From Candidatus Thorarchaeota archaeon (GTDB taxonomy: Archaea; Asgardarchaeota; Thorarchaeia; Thorarchaeales; Thorarchaeaceae), in assembly GCA_016839275.1 (NCBI GenBank), contig JAEOUM010000222.1, forward strand, positions 1 through 58,413: DNA of 58,413 bases, in the 5' to 3' direction. Made by a program: the position numbers and the translations under genes. How positions within the stretch are numbered: the stretch's first letter is position 1; each line of letters starts with the position of its first letter. Shown here in pieces: positions 51,503-58,413 of the stretch. The notes under the pieces are model-generated. The model saw only the letters and a list, made by a program, of their open reading frames with translations, did no database searches and had not been told where the DNA came from.

Positions 51503-53191
51503 TTGGATTATAAGACAATTATGTGCGATGTACTCGTTGTAGGTGCTGGCGGAGCTGGGTGCCGTGCTGCAATAGAGGCTGCAGAACATAACCTTGACGT
51601 TATTATGCTTAGCAAAGAGCTCCTCGGCAAAGCTCATACCGCGATGGCCGAGGGTGGATATAATGTATCCTTGGGGAATGTCGACCCAGACGACAATCCA
51701 GAGACCCACTTCAAGGATACAATCGTTGGTGGTAACTACCTTAACAATCAGAAGCTAGCAGAGGTTCTAGTCAATCAAGCTGCGCAGAGAGTCTTCGACC
51801 TTGAGGACATGGGCGCAGTCTTTGATAGAACTCCAGAGGGTAAAATCGCTCAGAGAACCTTTGGAAAGCAGAGTTGGCGGAGAACTGCATATGCTTCTGA
51901 TCGAACAGGCTCTGAGATTATGGTCACTTTGACTGAGGGAATTAGGAAGACATCCGTAAGAGTCTTTGATGAGGTCTTTGCTACAAAGCTTCTCGTCACA
52001 AATGGAACAATCTCAGGTGTTTGCGCAGTGGACTTGAAATATGGTGATTATTTGGTCTTTCGTGCAAAATCTGTGGTCATGGCTACGGGTGGTGCAGGAC
52101 GCATTTTCAAGGTCACAAGTAACGCACAGCTGGATGTGGGCGATGGTTATGGCATGGCCTATGAAGCAGGTTGTGACATGGTTGATATGGAGATGGTTCA
52201 GTTTCACCCGACTGGAATGGTTAAACCAGAGTCTGCGAAGGGTAGACTAGTCACAGAGGCTGTCCGAGGAGAAGGTGGGATACTTCTCAATAACAAAGGC
52301 GAGCGTTTCATGAACCGATATTACCCAGAAGTGATGGAACTCGCTGGACGCGACCAAGTTGCACGGTCAATAATGACCGAAGTCTTGGAAGGGAGAGGAT
52401 CTCCTGACGGTGGTGTCTATCTGAGCATCGCGCACCTCCCCAAATCCATAGTGGACTTTCGTCTTGAGAGCATGGTCGAACAATTTGAAGATGCTGGAAT
52501 CGATATTCGTAATGAGCCTATGCAAGTATCTCCAACTGCTCACCATTTCATGGGTGGCATAAAAATCGATGAGCATGCAGGAACGACAATTCCAGGATTA
52601 TATGCAGCTGGTGAGTGTACAGGAGGGGTTCATGGTGGGAACCGTCTTGGAGGAAATGCTCTTGCGGACACTCAAGTATTTGGTGCGATTTCTGGAGAGA
52701 GCGCTGCTAAGTTTGCAAAGAATGCAAAACATCTTGGCGTGGACCGAGAAGAGATAGTGAATGAGTTTGAGCGCCTCGAAGCAATGCTCAATCGGAAAGA
52801 AGGAATATCTCCCTCAGATGCTAGAAGTGAACTGACTGAACTTATGTGGGAAAAGGTGCAGATCTTCAGGAAGGAGGAGGATATGCAACATGCAGTCAAA
52901 GAACTCCATCGAATAGAGGAGGAAGTAGTGCCCAACATCAAGGTCGATGTTCCTGTAAAGAGATTCAATCCTGGTTGGCACCAAGCCATTGAGTTTGTTC
53001 ACATGGTGACGACTGCAAGGATGGTTGCTGAGGCTGCAGCAATGAGAAAGGGTAGCAGAGGAGCACATTTCCGCGTGGACGCTGACCCGAATGACAAGGG
53101 CTACTATAATATCGTAATCCGTAAGGGCAAGAATGGCAAGATGACACTGCAAAAGGAAGACCTACTGATTACTAAGATTACACCGCCATGA
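51503..53191 (+). CDS. Fumarate reductase / succinate dehydrogenase flavoprotein subunit (TfrA/SdhA type)
   Basis: 562 residues from TTG 51503, which has GGAGGT six bases upstream. FAD motif VVGAGGAGCRAAIEA (about 12-26), a substrate site with QFHPTGM and RGEGGILL, SPTAHHFMGGIKID, and the FAD-binding AAGECTGGVHGGNRLGGNAL near the C-terminal third. The family's usual covalent-FAD histidine is not obvious (HTAMAEGGYNV differs from the H-S-x2-A-Q-G form). It is the catalytic partner of the downstream iron-sulfur subunit; 13 bases separate them. Confidence 0.92.
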   Translation: MDYKTIMCDVLVVGAGGAGCRAAIEAAEHNLDVIMLSKELLGKAHTAMAEGGYNVSLGNVDPDDNPETHFKDTIVGGNYLNNQKLAEVLVNQAAQRVFDLEDMGAVFDRTPEGKIAQRTFGKQSWRRTAYASDRTGSEIMVTLTEGIRKTSVRVFDEVFATKLLVTNGTISGVCAVDLKYGDYLVFRAKSVVMATGGAGRIFKVTSNAQLDVGDGYGMAYEAGCDMVDMEMVQFHPTGMVKPESAKGRLVTEAVRGEGGILLNNKGERFMNRYYPEVMELAGRDQVARSIMTEVLEGRGSPDGGVYLSIAHLPKSIVDFRLESMVEQFEDAGIDIRNEPMQVSPTAHHFMGGIKIDEHAGTTIPGLYAAGECTGGVHGGNRLGGNALADTQVFGAISGESAAKFAKNAKHLGVDREEIVNEFERLEAMLNRKEGISPSDARSELTELMWEKVQIFRKEEDMQHAVKELHRIEEEVVPNIKVDVPVKRFNPGWHQAIEFVHMVTTARMVAEAAAMRKGSRGAHFRVDADPNDKGYYNIVIRKGKNGKMTLQKEDLLITKITPP

Positions 53192-53204
53192 GGAGGTTGA
53201 TATA

Positions 53205-54764
53205 ATGACAAAGACATTCAAAACAACTGTGTTCAGATACAACCCCGATAATGATGATGAACCCTATTTTCAAGAGTTTGATGTAGATTATGAACCTGGA
53301 ATGACAGTCCTTGATACATTGCTATTCATCCAAGACAAATATGACTCAAGCTTGGCTTTTAGATGGGAATGTAGAGGTGGTCAATGTGGTTCGTGTGCAG
53401 TAAGAGTCAATAAGACGGCACGAATCGCCTGTAGGACCAAAGTTGAACCAAATGCTAAACTCGTACTTGAGCCCCTTGAAAAGATGCCTGTTATCAAAGA
53501 CCTTGTCACTGATATGTCACAGGTCACCTACCGTCTTCGAAGAATCAGACCATATGTGGCTCGTGACAAACCAGTTCAGCATCCTGAAATTATTCACTCC
53601 GAACAGATTGAGAAGCTCCGTGAGATTCGAAAGTGTATAGAATGTAGTGCCTGCCTGTCAAACTGCCCAATTGTACACGAAACTTGGGACTACCCCGGCC
53701 CAATGATTATTCGTCAGCTGGCTCGATTGGAACTTGACCCTCGGGACGTAGAGGATCGTGTTGCAATGGCAATGAACGAGATGGTCTATACCTGTACCAC
53801 CTGTAAGATGTGCGAGGACATTTGCCCGAAAAGCATTAAGATTCCATCACTTGCTGTAGAGCTTCTCCGAGCAAAAGCTGTTGAAGCCGGTTATCCCCTT
53901 GCTGAGGGTCAGCAGGCTTTCGTTGACCAAATCAAGGCAACTGGACGTTCCGTACCTGAGAAAGACAAGTCGCTTCTTAGTGAGGTATCCTCTGAAGAAT
54001 TTCTAGTTGAGAAACCACGTGGTAGAGTCGCCTTCTTCACCGGATGTCTAATCGACTACAGAATGCAGAGCACTGGAAAAGCTCTGATTGAAGTCCTGAA
54101 TCGGAACAACATCGATGTGATTGTCCCCAAAGAGCAATGGTGCTGTGCTAGTCCAGCTTTTAGAACTGGTGACCTCAACACAGCTCATGCTGCCGCAGAA
54201 AGGGTCACTGAAATCTTCGAGCAAGTCATGGAAAAATACAACCTTGATACGGTCGTGGTTGCATGTGCAGGCTGTGGAAAGACCCTTCGTGAGGATCATA
54301 GACCCCTTATTGAGGAAAAACGTGGTGAACCTCCAAAGTTTAAGGTCTATGACCTGGCGGAGTATATGCTGGATGTGATAGGAAAAGAGAACATAATTCC
54401 ACCAAAGGGTAGAATTGACCTCAAAGTTACGTACCATGAGCCCTGTCACTTAGGTCGTGGTCAAGGTGTGGTAGATCAGCCGATTGAGCTTCTCAAGATG
54501 ATTCCTGGAGTCGAATATATTGATGACCCTATGAAGAATCGGTGCTGTGGTGCTGGTGGTGGCGTTCGCGCTGGCCAGCGTGAATTGTCACAGAAGATTG
54601 CTAACACCAAAAAGGAGTATATCCTTGCAACAGAGGCTGATATGGTCACGACGGAGTGTCCCTTCTGTACCATCCAAATCAACGATATGATGAAGGAGGA
54701 GAACATGAAGGTGCGCTATATACCTGACCTCCTTGCTGAATCTTACAGAAAGGGCGACCAATGA
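53205..54764 (+). CDS. Iron-sulfur subunit with heterodisulfide-reductase-like domains (TfrB type)
   Basis: 519 residues. Ferredoxin-type 2Fe-2S domain CRGGQCGSCAVRV with a further Cys (about 49-66); two 4Fe-4S motifs CIECSACLSNC and CTTCKMCEDICP (about 145-213); then two CCG domains, with FTGCLIDYR, WCCASPA and CAGCGK in the first and HEPCHLG, CCGAGGG and CPFC in the second (about 285-510). This fusion is the thiol:fumarate reductase B architecture (SdhB plus HdrB-like). In methanogens the thiol is CoM/CoB; the donor here is unknown. No membrane anchor gene follows. Confidence 0.9.
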   Translation: MTKTFKTTVFRYNPDNDDEPYFQEFDVDYEPGMTVLDTLLFIQDKYDSSLAFRWECRGGQCGSCAVRVNKTARIACRTKVEPNAKLVLEPLEKMPVIKDLVTDMSQVTYRLRRIRPYVARDKPVQHPEIIHSEQIEKLREIRKCIECSACLSNCPIVHETWDYPGPMIIRQLARLELDPRDVEDRVAMAMNEMVYTCTTCKMCEDICPKSIKIPSLAVELLRAKAVEAGYPLAEGQQAFVDQIKATGRSVPEKDKSLLSEVSSEEFLVEKPRGRVAFFTGCLIDYRMQSTGKALIEVLNRNNIDVIVPKEQWCCASPAFRTGDLNTAHAAAERVTEIFEQVMEKYNLDTVVVACAGCGKTLREDHRPLIEEKRGEPPKFKVYDLAEYMLDVIGKENIIPPKGRIDLKVTYHEPCHLGRGQGVVDQPIELLKMIPGVEYIDDPMKNRCCGAGGGVRAGQRELSQKIANTKKEYILATEADMVTTECPFCTIQINDMMKEENMKVRYIPDLLAESYRKGDQ

Positions 54765-54810
54765 CCAATCATGAATTTGAGTGAGAGGGGGTTCCCTCTT
54801 CACTCTCTCT

Positions 54811-56082
54811 TTACATGTTCTTCATCTGTTCCCTGAGTAGCCTATGAACCTGCAATGCTGCAAGATTTTCTGGTACAAGTCCATTATCGACCAGACCCCA
54901 AACAGCTTGAGTGAAGATTAATGGGTGTGATGCCTCTATATCCCCTGTGATGGCAGCCATTGCGTACTGCATGGCTCTGATAATCGGCCAGTCCTGTCTG
55001 GTAGAATCTATAATCATATTCTCAAATGTAGATGATTTGAGGCTGTACATTGAATTCCATAATTCTCCATGTTCTACAGAGAACCACTCACTGACTTTCT
55101 TTGAACTTGGCAGGCTTATCTCTGTAGGGAACGTGCTCCAGTCAGTGCCCTCTTGTTTCTTCGCAAGGCTATCCAATGAAAAGTTATCGACACTCTCTAG
55201 CTCTGCTCCAATATTCCTCTGGAGTTTTTCCAATAATCTCCGTATTGTATCGCTATTCACTAACCCTCGGCGTGCAGACTCGGAGATTCTGTGAGCGAAT
55301 ATTGCATTATGTCCTAATGTTCCATACTTGACTACAGCATTCATGAAAAGGTTGGAATTCGGTGATAAATCCGTGGGTTTGGCAAATTTGACTATCTTGT
55401 CATCCATTCCAAATTCATCTGCAGCCTTGGATGGTACCTTTCTTACCAAGAACTCTGTGAGATGCCATAGTGTCGCGATATGTGGCCTGGTGTATTCAGA
55501 AACAGGTAGTTCGGTCACTAAAGATATGGGCATAATGAATGTGTGACCAAGCTTGTCTGGTTCTTCTGCAGCTATCGAGGCTGTTGCACGGATGAGCATA
55601 GTCTGATCTGTTCTCGCTCCTAGCACCGCAGCAGCTTTGAGTGCGCTCATTTGTACTCTCTCTCTAATAGATTGGATGTACACTTGTACCGCATTTCCTC
55701 GTGAGTCTAGCCGAGTTTCAATATCATATCTGGGTCCTTGTTCTAATCGCCAATGGTCTGTATCTGCTAAGTGGTATGCCAATCGCTCAATCAACACCTC
55801 TTGCAGATTTGTCGTTTGCTCAGTTGGAAGATTGATTACACGATTAGCCATTGATTTCTCAGATACAAGTGTTGCATGCTGTCCAAGGCTCTCAATCATT
55901 CTATGGACTGTATACACTGAAATCGTAGCATGAGATGTGTCAAAGGTACGCTCCTCATGCCAAGCTGCTGCGTGCATGATAATAGCCCAGATGGCTGAAG
56001 TTCTAACAGAGGGTAGTAAAGACCGAACAGCTTTCACAGCCTCCCTACCATTAGCATGTAAACACGCTTCAAGAAGGTCCAT
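54811..56082 (-). CDS. Unrecognised 423-residue soluble helical protein
   Basis: No family recognised. The sequence is mostly helical with regularly spaced histidines in IMHAAAWHEERTFDTSHATI (about 35-54) and YHLADTDHWRLEQ (about 107-119), which could bind metal. C-terminal half contains RRGLVNSDTIRRLLEKLQRN and a short SLAKKQEGTDW insert. No signal peptide or membrane segment. It may be one operon with the winged-helix/zinc-ribbon gene 28 bases upstream. Confidence 0.6.
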   Translation of the reverse strand: MDLLEACLHANGREAVKAVRSLLPSVRTSAIWAIIMHAAAWHEERTFDTSHATISVYTVHRMIESLGQHATLVSEKSMANRVINLPTEQTTNLQEVLIERLAYHLADTDHWRLEQGPRYDIETRLDSRGNAVQVYIQSIRERVQMSALKAAAVLGARTDQTMLIRATASIAAEEPDKLGHTFIMPISLVTELPVSEYTRPHIATLWHLTEFLVRKVPSKAADEFGMDDKIVKFAKPTDLSPNSNLFMNAVVKYGTLGHNAIFAHRISESARRGLVNSDTIRRLLEKLQRNIGAELESVDNFSLDSLAKKQEGTDWSTFPTEISLPSSKKVSEWFSVEHGELWNSMYSLKSSTFENMIIDSTRQDWPIIRAMQYAMAAITGDIEASHPLIFTQAVWGLVDNGLVPENLAALQVHRLLREQMKNM

Positions 56083-56110
56083 GTGGGCATTTCCCCTTAA
56101 CGTACTAATG

Positions 56111-56653
56111 CTACGTTACTATGAAAGACTCTCTACAAACAGAACAAGTGACTGTTTCTCCCTTGACTGCAACCCGTTCCAATTCGGTTCTGCAATATGG
56201 GCATCCATGGATAGTCTTCGGTGCAGGTCCTGTACCAGTTCCTAGAATAAAATCACCCGAATCATGGTCGATCCTTCCTGACAATTCGCGCCCGTCAAGG
56301 AGATCTCCTAGTATCTTTGTGACGTTATGCGCTGAAACGCCCGACTCTTGAGAAATTCTCTCAATCGAGATTTTTCTCATCGATTGGATAGCTCTCTTTA
56401 CTGCAGTGACAGGGTCGACTGTAGCCTTTCTCTCTACAGGGGGAGGATGTAGTTTTGCAGCTTTTAGGTCGGTTGGTTCAATTCTCGGTGTAATTGAAGA
56501 TTCTTGCACGCTTCCTCCAGCTTCCTTCAGCTGCTGTCGCAGTGTGGTCATCTTGGCTCTATACTCATCCTCTGAAACCCATCCGCGCATATAGTCAAGA
56601 TCCAAGTCCTTTATTGCAGCTTCAATTCTTGTTAATTCGTCGTCGTGCTCCAT
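56111..56653 (-). CDS. PCI-type winged-helix protein with C-terminal zinc ribbon
   Basis: 180 residues. A helical N-terminus (1-45) precedes a Pro/Lys linker, then a winged helix (about 88-145; SMRKISIERISQESGVSAHNVTKILGDLL, RIDHDSGDFIL) resembling the PCI-domain tail winged helix, and a ribbon CPYCRTELERVAVKGETVTCSVC (about 150-172). Likely nucleic-acid or protein binder in transcription or translation. The PCI comparison is by eye only. Confidence 0.68.
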   Translation of the reverse strand: MEHDDELTRIEAAIKDLDLDYMRGWVSEDEYRAKMTTLRQQLKEAGGSVQESSITPRIEPTDLKAAKLHPPPVERKATVDPVTAVKRAIQSMRKISIERISQESGVSAHNVTKILGDLLDGRELSGRIDHDSGDFILGTGTGPAPKTIHGCPYCRTELERVAVKGETVTCSVCRESFIVT

Positions 56654-56744
56654 TTTTGTCAGCTCATGGGTCCAGATTACAAGTATAGTACGGCAGCTTG
56701 AATAATATAAGCTGAGCTATGTCATAGTCCTCTTCAGAATTAAC

Positions 56745-57341
56745 TCAATCTTCTAATCGACGGCCTTCTGGCAGTTCATCAAGAAGTACCCCTTCATCCT
56801 CAGATCTTGCAATAGCCCTCTTAGCCTTCGCTCCGCCTATATTCTCAAGGGCACCAGCCACAGTCTGCCTGACAAAAACAGACTCATCTTGAAGAGAATT
56901 AATTAATGCATCAACAGCGCGCGGATCCTTTCTCTCTCCAAGCTGTGCAGCAGCATGAATTCGCACCATGTGTCGAGAATCAGTCAGTCCTCTAATCAAG
57001 ACCTCAGTTGCTCTAGGGTCTTTCAACTGACTCAATCGTTCTAAAGCACCAAGACAAACCTGTTCGTCGCTATTCTGTAATTCTTTTTCAAGTTCTTTGA
57101 GTATGTGATCATCATCCATGCTAACAGGTTTCTTCTTGGATTTCGTTTTCTTTATTGTTTTCTTCTCGACTGCTTTTTTGACCAATGGTTTCTTTTCTAC
57201 CCCTTTCTTTGCAGTCGTCTTTTCCTTTGCTTTTTGAACTGTGGTCTTCTTTGAGGCTTTTACCTTATCAGAGCTAGGTTTACTAGCTGGCTTCTTTGTT
57301 TCGTCACCTTTCTTTGGGGTTCGTGCGGACTTTGGCAACAC
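56745..57341 (-). CDS. HEAT-repeat protein with histone-H1-like lysine-rich N-terminal tail
   Basis: 198 residues. Residues about 1-75 are Lys/Ala/Thr/Pro-rich (KKTTVQKAKEKTTAKKGVEK, KKAVEKKTIKKTKSKKK), like linker-histone or bacterial H1 tails. From about 78 there are three HEAT/armadillo-type repeats (KDPRATEVLIRGLTDSRHMV, KDPRAVDALINSLQDESVFV). A nucleic-acid-binding scaffold is likely; no catalytic domain. Starts at ATG 57341. Confidence 0.72.
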   Translation of the reverse strand: MLPKSARTPKKGDETKKPASKPSSDKVKASKKTTVQKAKEKTTAKKGVEKKPLVKKAVEKKTIKKTKSKKKPVSMDDDHILKELEKELQNSDEQVCLGALERLSQLKDPRATEVLIRGLTDSRHMVRIHAAAQLGERKDPRAVDALINSLQDESVFVRQTVAGALENIGGAKAKRAIARSEDEGVLLDELPEGRRLED

Positions 57342-57470
57342 CCTTTCTCCTCTGTCTCCAAAAGATAGTTATTGCTTTCAACACCGGTTCATATAAAGTG
57401 TCGGGGAGTTCTCTACCATAACAGAAATGCCTTAACAGACTGTAAGACCTAATCAATTGGATGTGAGGAA

Positions 57471-57863
57471 TTGCACGAGTTCTCTGCTGCCTGCTCAATA
57501 GTTGATACCGCCTTGGAAGCTGCAAAGAACAACAATGCTACAAAGGTCAATGTGGTAAATGTTGAACTTGGTGAGTTTACTTTCCTAATCCCAGAACAAT
57601 TGATTTTCAACTTTGAGATTGCAAGCAAAAATACTATACTTGAGGGAGCAGATCTTCGCATTAAAAGTGTAAAAGGTCAACTGAAATGCAATGATTGTGG
57701 TTTTGAAGGTATTTCCAAGATTGATCCAGACCTGCCTCCTCAAATTGCTGTCTTTGCACCAATGAAATGTCCAAAGTGTGGTGGCAGTTCTACACAGATA
57801 ACAGGGGGGAAGGATTTCATCATAACTAACATTGAGGCAGAAATCATAGAACCCTCTGCATGA
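57471..57863 (+). CDS. hypA: Hydrogenase nickel metallochaperone HypA
   Basis: 130 residues from TTG 57471, giving the conserved N-terminus Met-His-Glu; His2 binds nickel. The zinc site is CNDC (about 73-76) and CPKCGG (about 102-107). Its role is delivery of nickel to [NiFe]-hydrogenase. Other hyp genes and hydrogenase subunits are not in the window. Closely spaced GAGG precedes the TTG. Convergent with rps8e. Confidence 0.9.
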   Translation: MHEFSAACSIVDTALEAAKNNNATKVNVVNVELGEFTFLIPEQLIFNFEIASKNTILEGADLRIKSVKGQLKCNDCGFEGISKIDPDLPPQIAVFAPMKCPKCGGSSTQITGGKDFIITNIEAEIIEPSA

Positions 57864-57896
57864 CAGAGGTATATGCTAGAGATGACTTGAACTAGG

Positions 57897-58274
57897 TTAA
57901 ATTAGAGTAGCGTTGAGGATGCCATCCTGCCCAGGGCGGCTTGTGACCTTTGCTCGGCCTTTTGTTGTCTTGATAATCGTGCCTCTAGTAATGACTTTTC
58001 TTCTCTGGTAGTCCATATTTGCGGGATTCATCTCAACATCTTGAATTTCTGCACGAAATGTGACTTTCTTGTTTGGGTCAGTCACGTTGACATACTGAAT
58101 TCTATATGCTGGGCTCTTCTTTGACTTGCCCTTACTATCGATTGTTTTCCTCTTTGTTTCACCCATAAGGGTTTCAGTGGGTGTGCGGCCCATTTCATAC
58201 TTCTTCTTGCTTCTGAATCGTTTTAGTCGAGAACCTGTGTTTGTACGATTGGACCTTGTGTGCCAGATGGCCAT
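57897..58274 (-). CDS. rps8e: 30S ribosomal protein S8e
   Basis: 125 residues, the archaeal-length S8e: MAIWHTRSNRTNTGSRLKRF, a KKKYEMGR segment, TIDSKGKSKKSPAYRIQYVNV and a C-terminal ITRGTIIKTTKGRAKVTSRPGQDG. Binds the small-subunit rRNA. A TATA-like TTTAAA lies about 47 bases upstream on the minus strand. The eukaryotic insertion is absent. Confidence 0.95.
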   Translation of the reverse strand: MAIWHTRSNRTNTGSRLKRFRSKKKYEMGRTPTETLMGETKRKTIDSKGKSKKSPAYRIQYVNVTDPNKKVTFRAEIQDVEMNPANMDYQRRKVITRGTIIKTTKGRAKVTSRPGQDGILNATLI

Positions 58275-58320
58275 TTTGGACTACCTCTTTGTATGTTCAA
58301 TGACGCACCTTGTAGAGTGG

Positions 58321-58328
58321 TTTTAAAT
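58321..58328 (-). promoter_or_regulatory. TATA-box candidate for rps8e
   Basis: On the minus strand the sequence reads ATTTAAAA, 47 bases before the S8e ATG, a typical distance for a short-leader archaeal transcript. Confidence 0.45.
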
Positions 58329-58369
58329 CTTGCTTAGTGGCTAACTTCTAATTTCCCTATGACGTCCGA

Positions 58370-58400
58370 ACAGTCCTCTTCAAATACGTATGAGGACTGT
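58370..58400. other. Hairpin ACAGTCCTC / GAGGACTGT
   Basis: A perfect 9-bp inverted repeat with a 13-base loop at the window edge, upstream of rps8e. It could be part of a terminator or regulatory site of the unseen neighbour; nothing else supports a function. Confidence 0.3.
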
Positions 58401-58413
58401 CTTGACACATAAC

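Noticed and set aside
58360-58413. ATG at 58360 as the start of a plus-strand gene
   Set aside because: The frame ends after 17 codons at TAA; only a hairpin remains.

Overview
The window is chromosomal DNA from an archaeon. Evidence for this includes the archaeal wyosine enzymes Trm5 and Taw1, a CTP-dependent riboflavin kinase, archaeal-type NadM and ProRS, Nog1, RtcA, translin, DUF371, ribosomal protein S8e, isopentenyl phosphate kinase, a geranylgeranyl-reductase-family protein and intron-bearing tRNAs. An EMC6/Rab5ip-like membrane protein, an RqcH/NEMF protein, a winged helix of the PCI type and a thiol:fumarate-reductase-type iron-sulfur subunit all fit an Asgard-like lineage (Thorarchaeia would be my guess). 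That placement is inference; no marker tree could be run. Genes are dense and short operons alternate in direction. Several convergent pairs overlap by about 9-14 bases at their stops. Many starts are TTG or GTG, often behind a GGAGG-type ribosome binding site.

Layout. 0-4.3 kb: end of a DUF3795 protein, a Bat-type regulator, and a convergent class III aminotransferase/racemase and D-aminoacylase. 4.5-9.8 kb: polyprenol-kinase-like protein with isopentenyl phosphate kinase, a glycosyltransferase, a COG1665 nucleotidyltransferase and Trm5. 9.7-19.7 kb: housekeeping genes (DUF371, Pcm, RibK, translin, Taw1, a radical SAM protein, a proteasome beta subunit lacking Thr1, Nog1, RtcA, NadM, ProRS). 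19.7-25.3 kb: hydroxyacid dehydrogenase, CDF transporter, HhH-MutS ATPase with a YfcE/Vps29-type phosphoesterase. 25.4-31.5 kb: small, secreted or single-pass membrane proteins, a cupin, a GNAT enzyme and a beta-helix surface protein.

31.5-34.0 kb holds the most unusual structure. A tRNA-Asn(GUU) gene on the minus strand is 196 bases long and reads as a normal cloverleaf only if four introns (31, 30, 28 and 30 bases) are removed. Its 3' exon and downstream flank recur as direct repeats at about 33.4 kb and, shortened, at 31.5 kb. The repeats bracket two single-gene segments, a serine hydrolase and a DUF6487 zinc protein, like cassettes inserted at the tRNA 3' end. A tRNA-Met(CAU) at 39.9 kb carries a 30-base variable-loop intron with a nearly canonical bulge-helix-bulge; tRNA-Glu(UUC) at 40.7 kb is intronless.

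34-40.6 kb: nucleotidyltransferase-fold protein, ZIP transporter, PPOX-fold protein, small unknowns, geranylgeranyl-reductase-type flavoprotein and a short thioredoxin. 40.7-45.1 kb: a minus-strand run of two CBS proteins, dihydroorotase, AMMECR1 and NadC. 45.3-49.7 kb: RqcH head to head with the EMC6-like gene, then Lrp/AsnC, a KaiC-like ATPase and a prepilin peptidase. 49.8-54.8 kb: two-subunit fumarase followed by a TfrAB-like fumarate reductase/succinate dehydrogenase, a C4-dicarboxylate module. 54.8-58.4 kb: unknown proteins including a winged-helix/zinc-ribbon protein and a HEAT-repeat protein with a histone-H1-like tail, then HypA and S8e. A 12-base palindrome, GAACACGTGTTC, occurs three times, each at or in isoprenoid-lipid genes.
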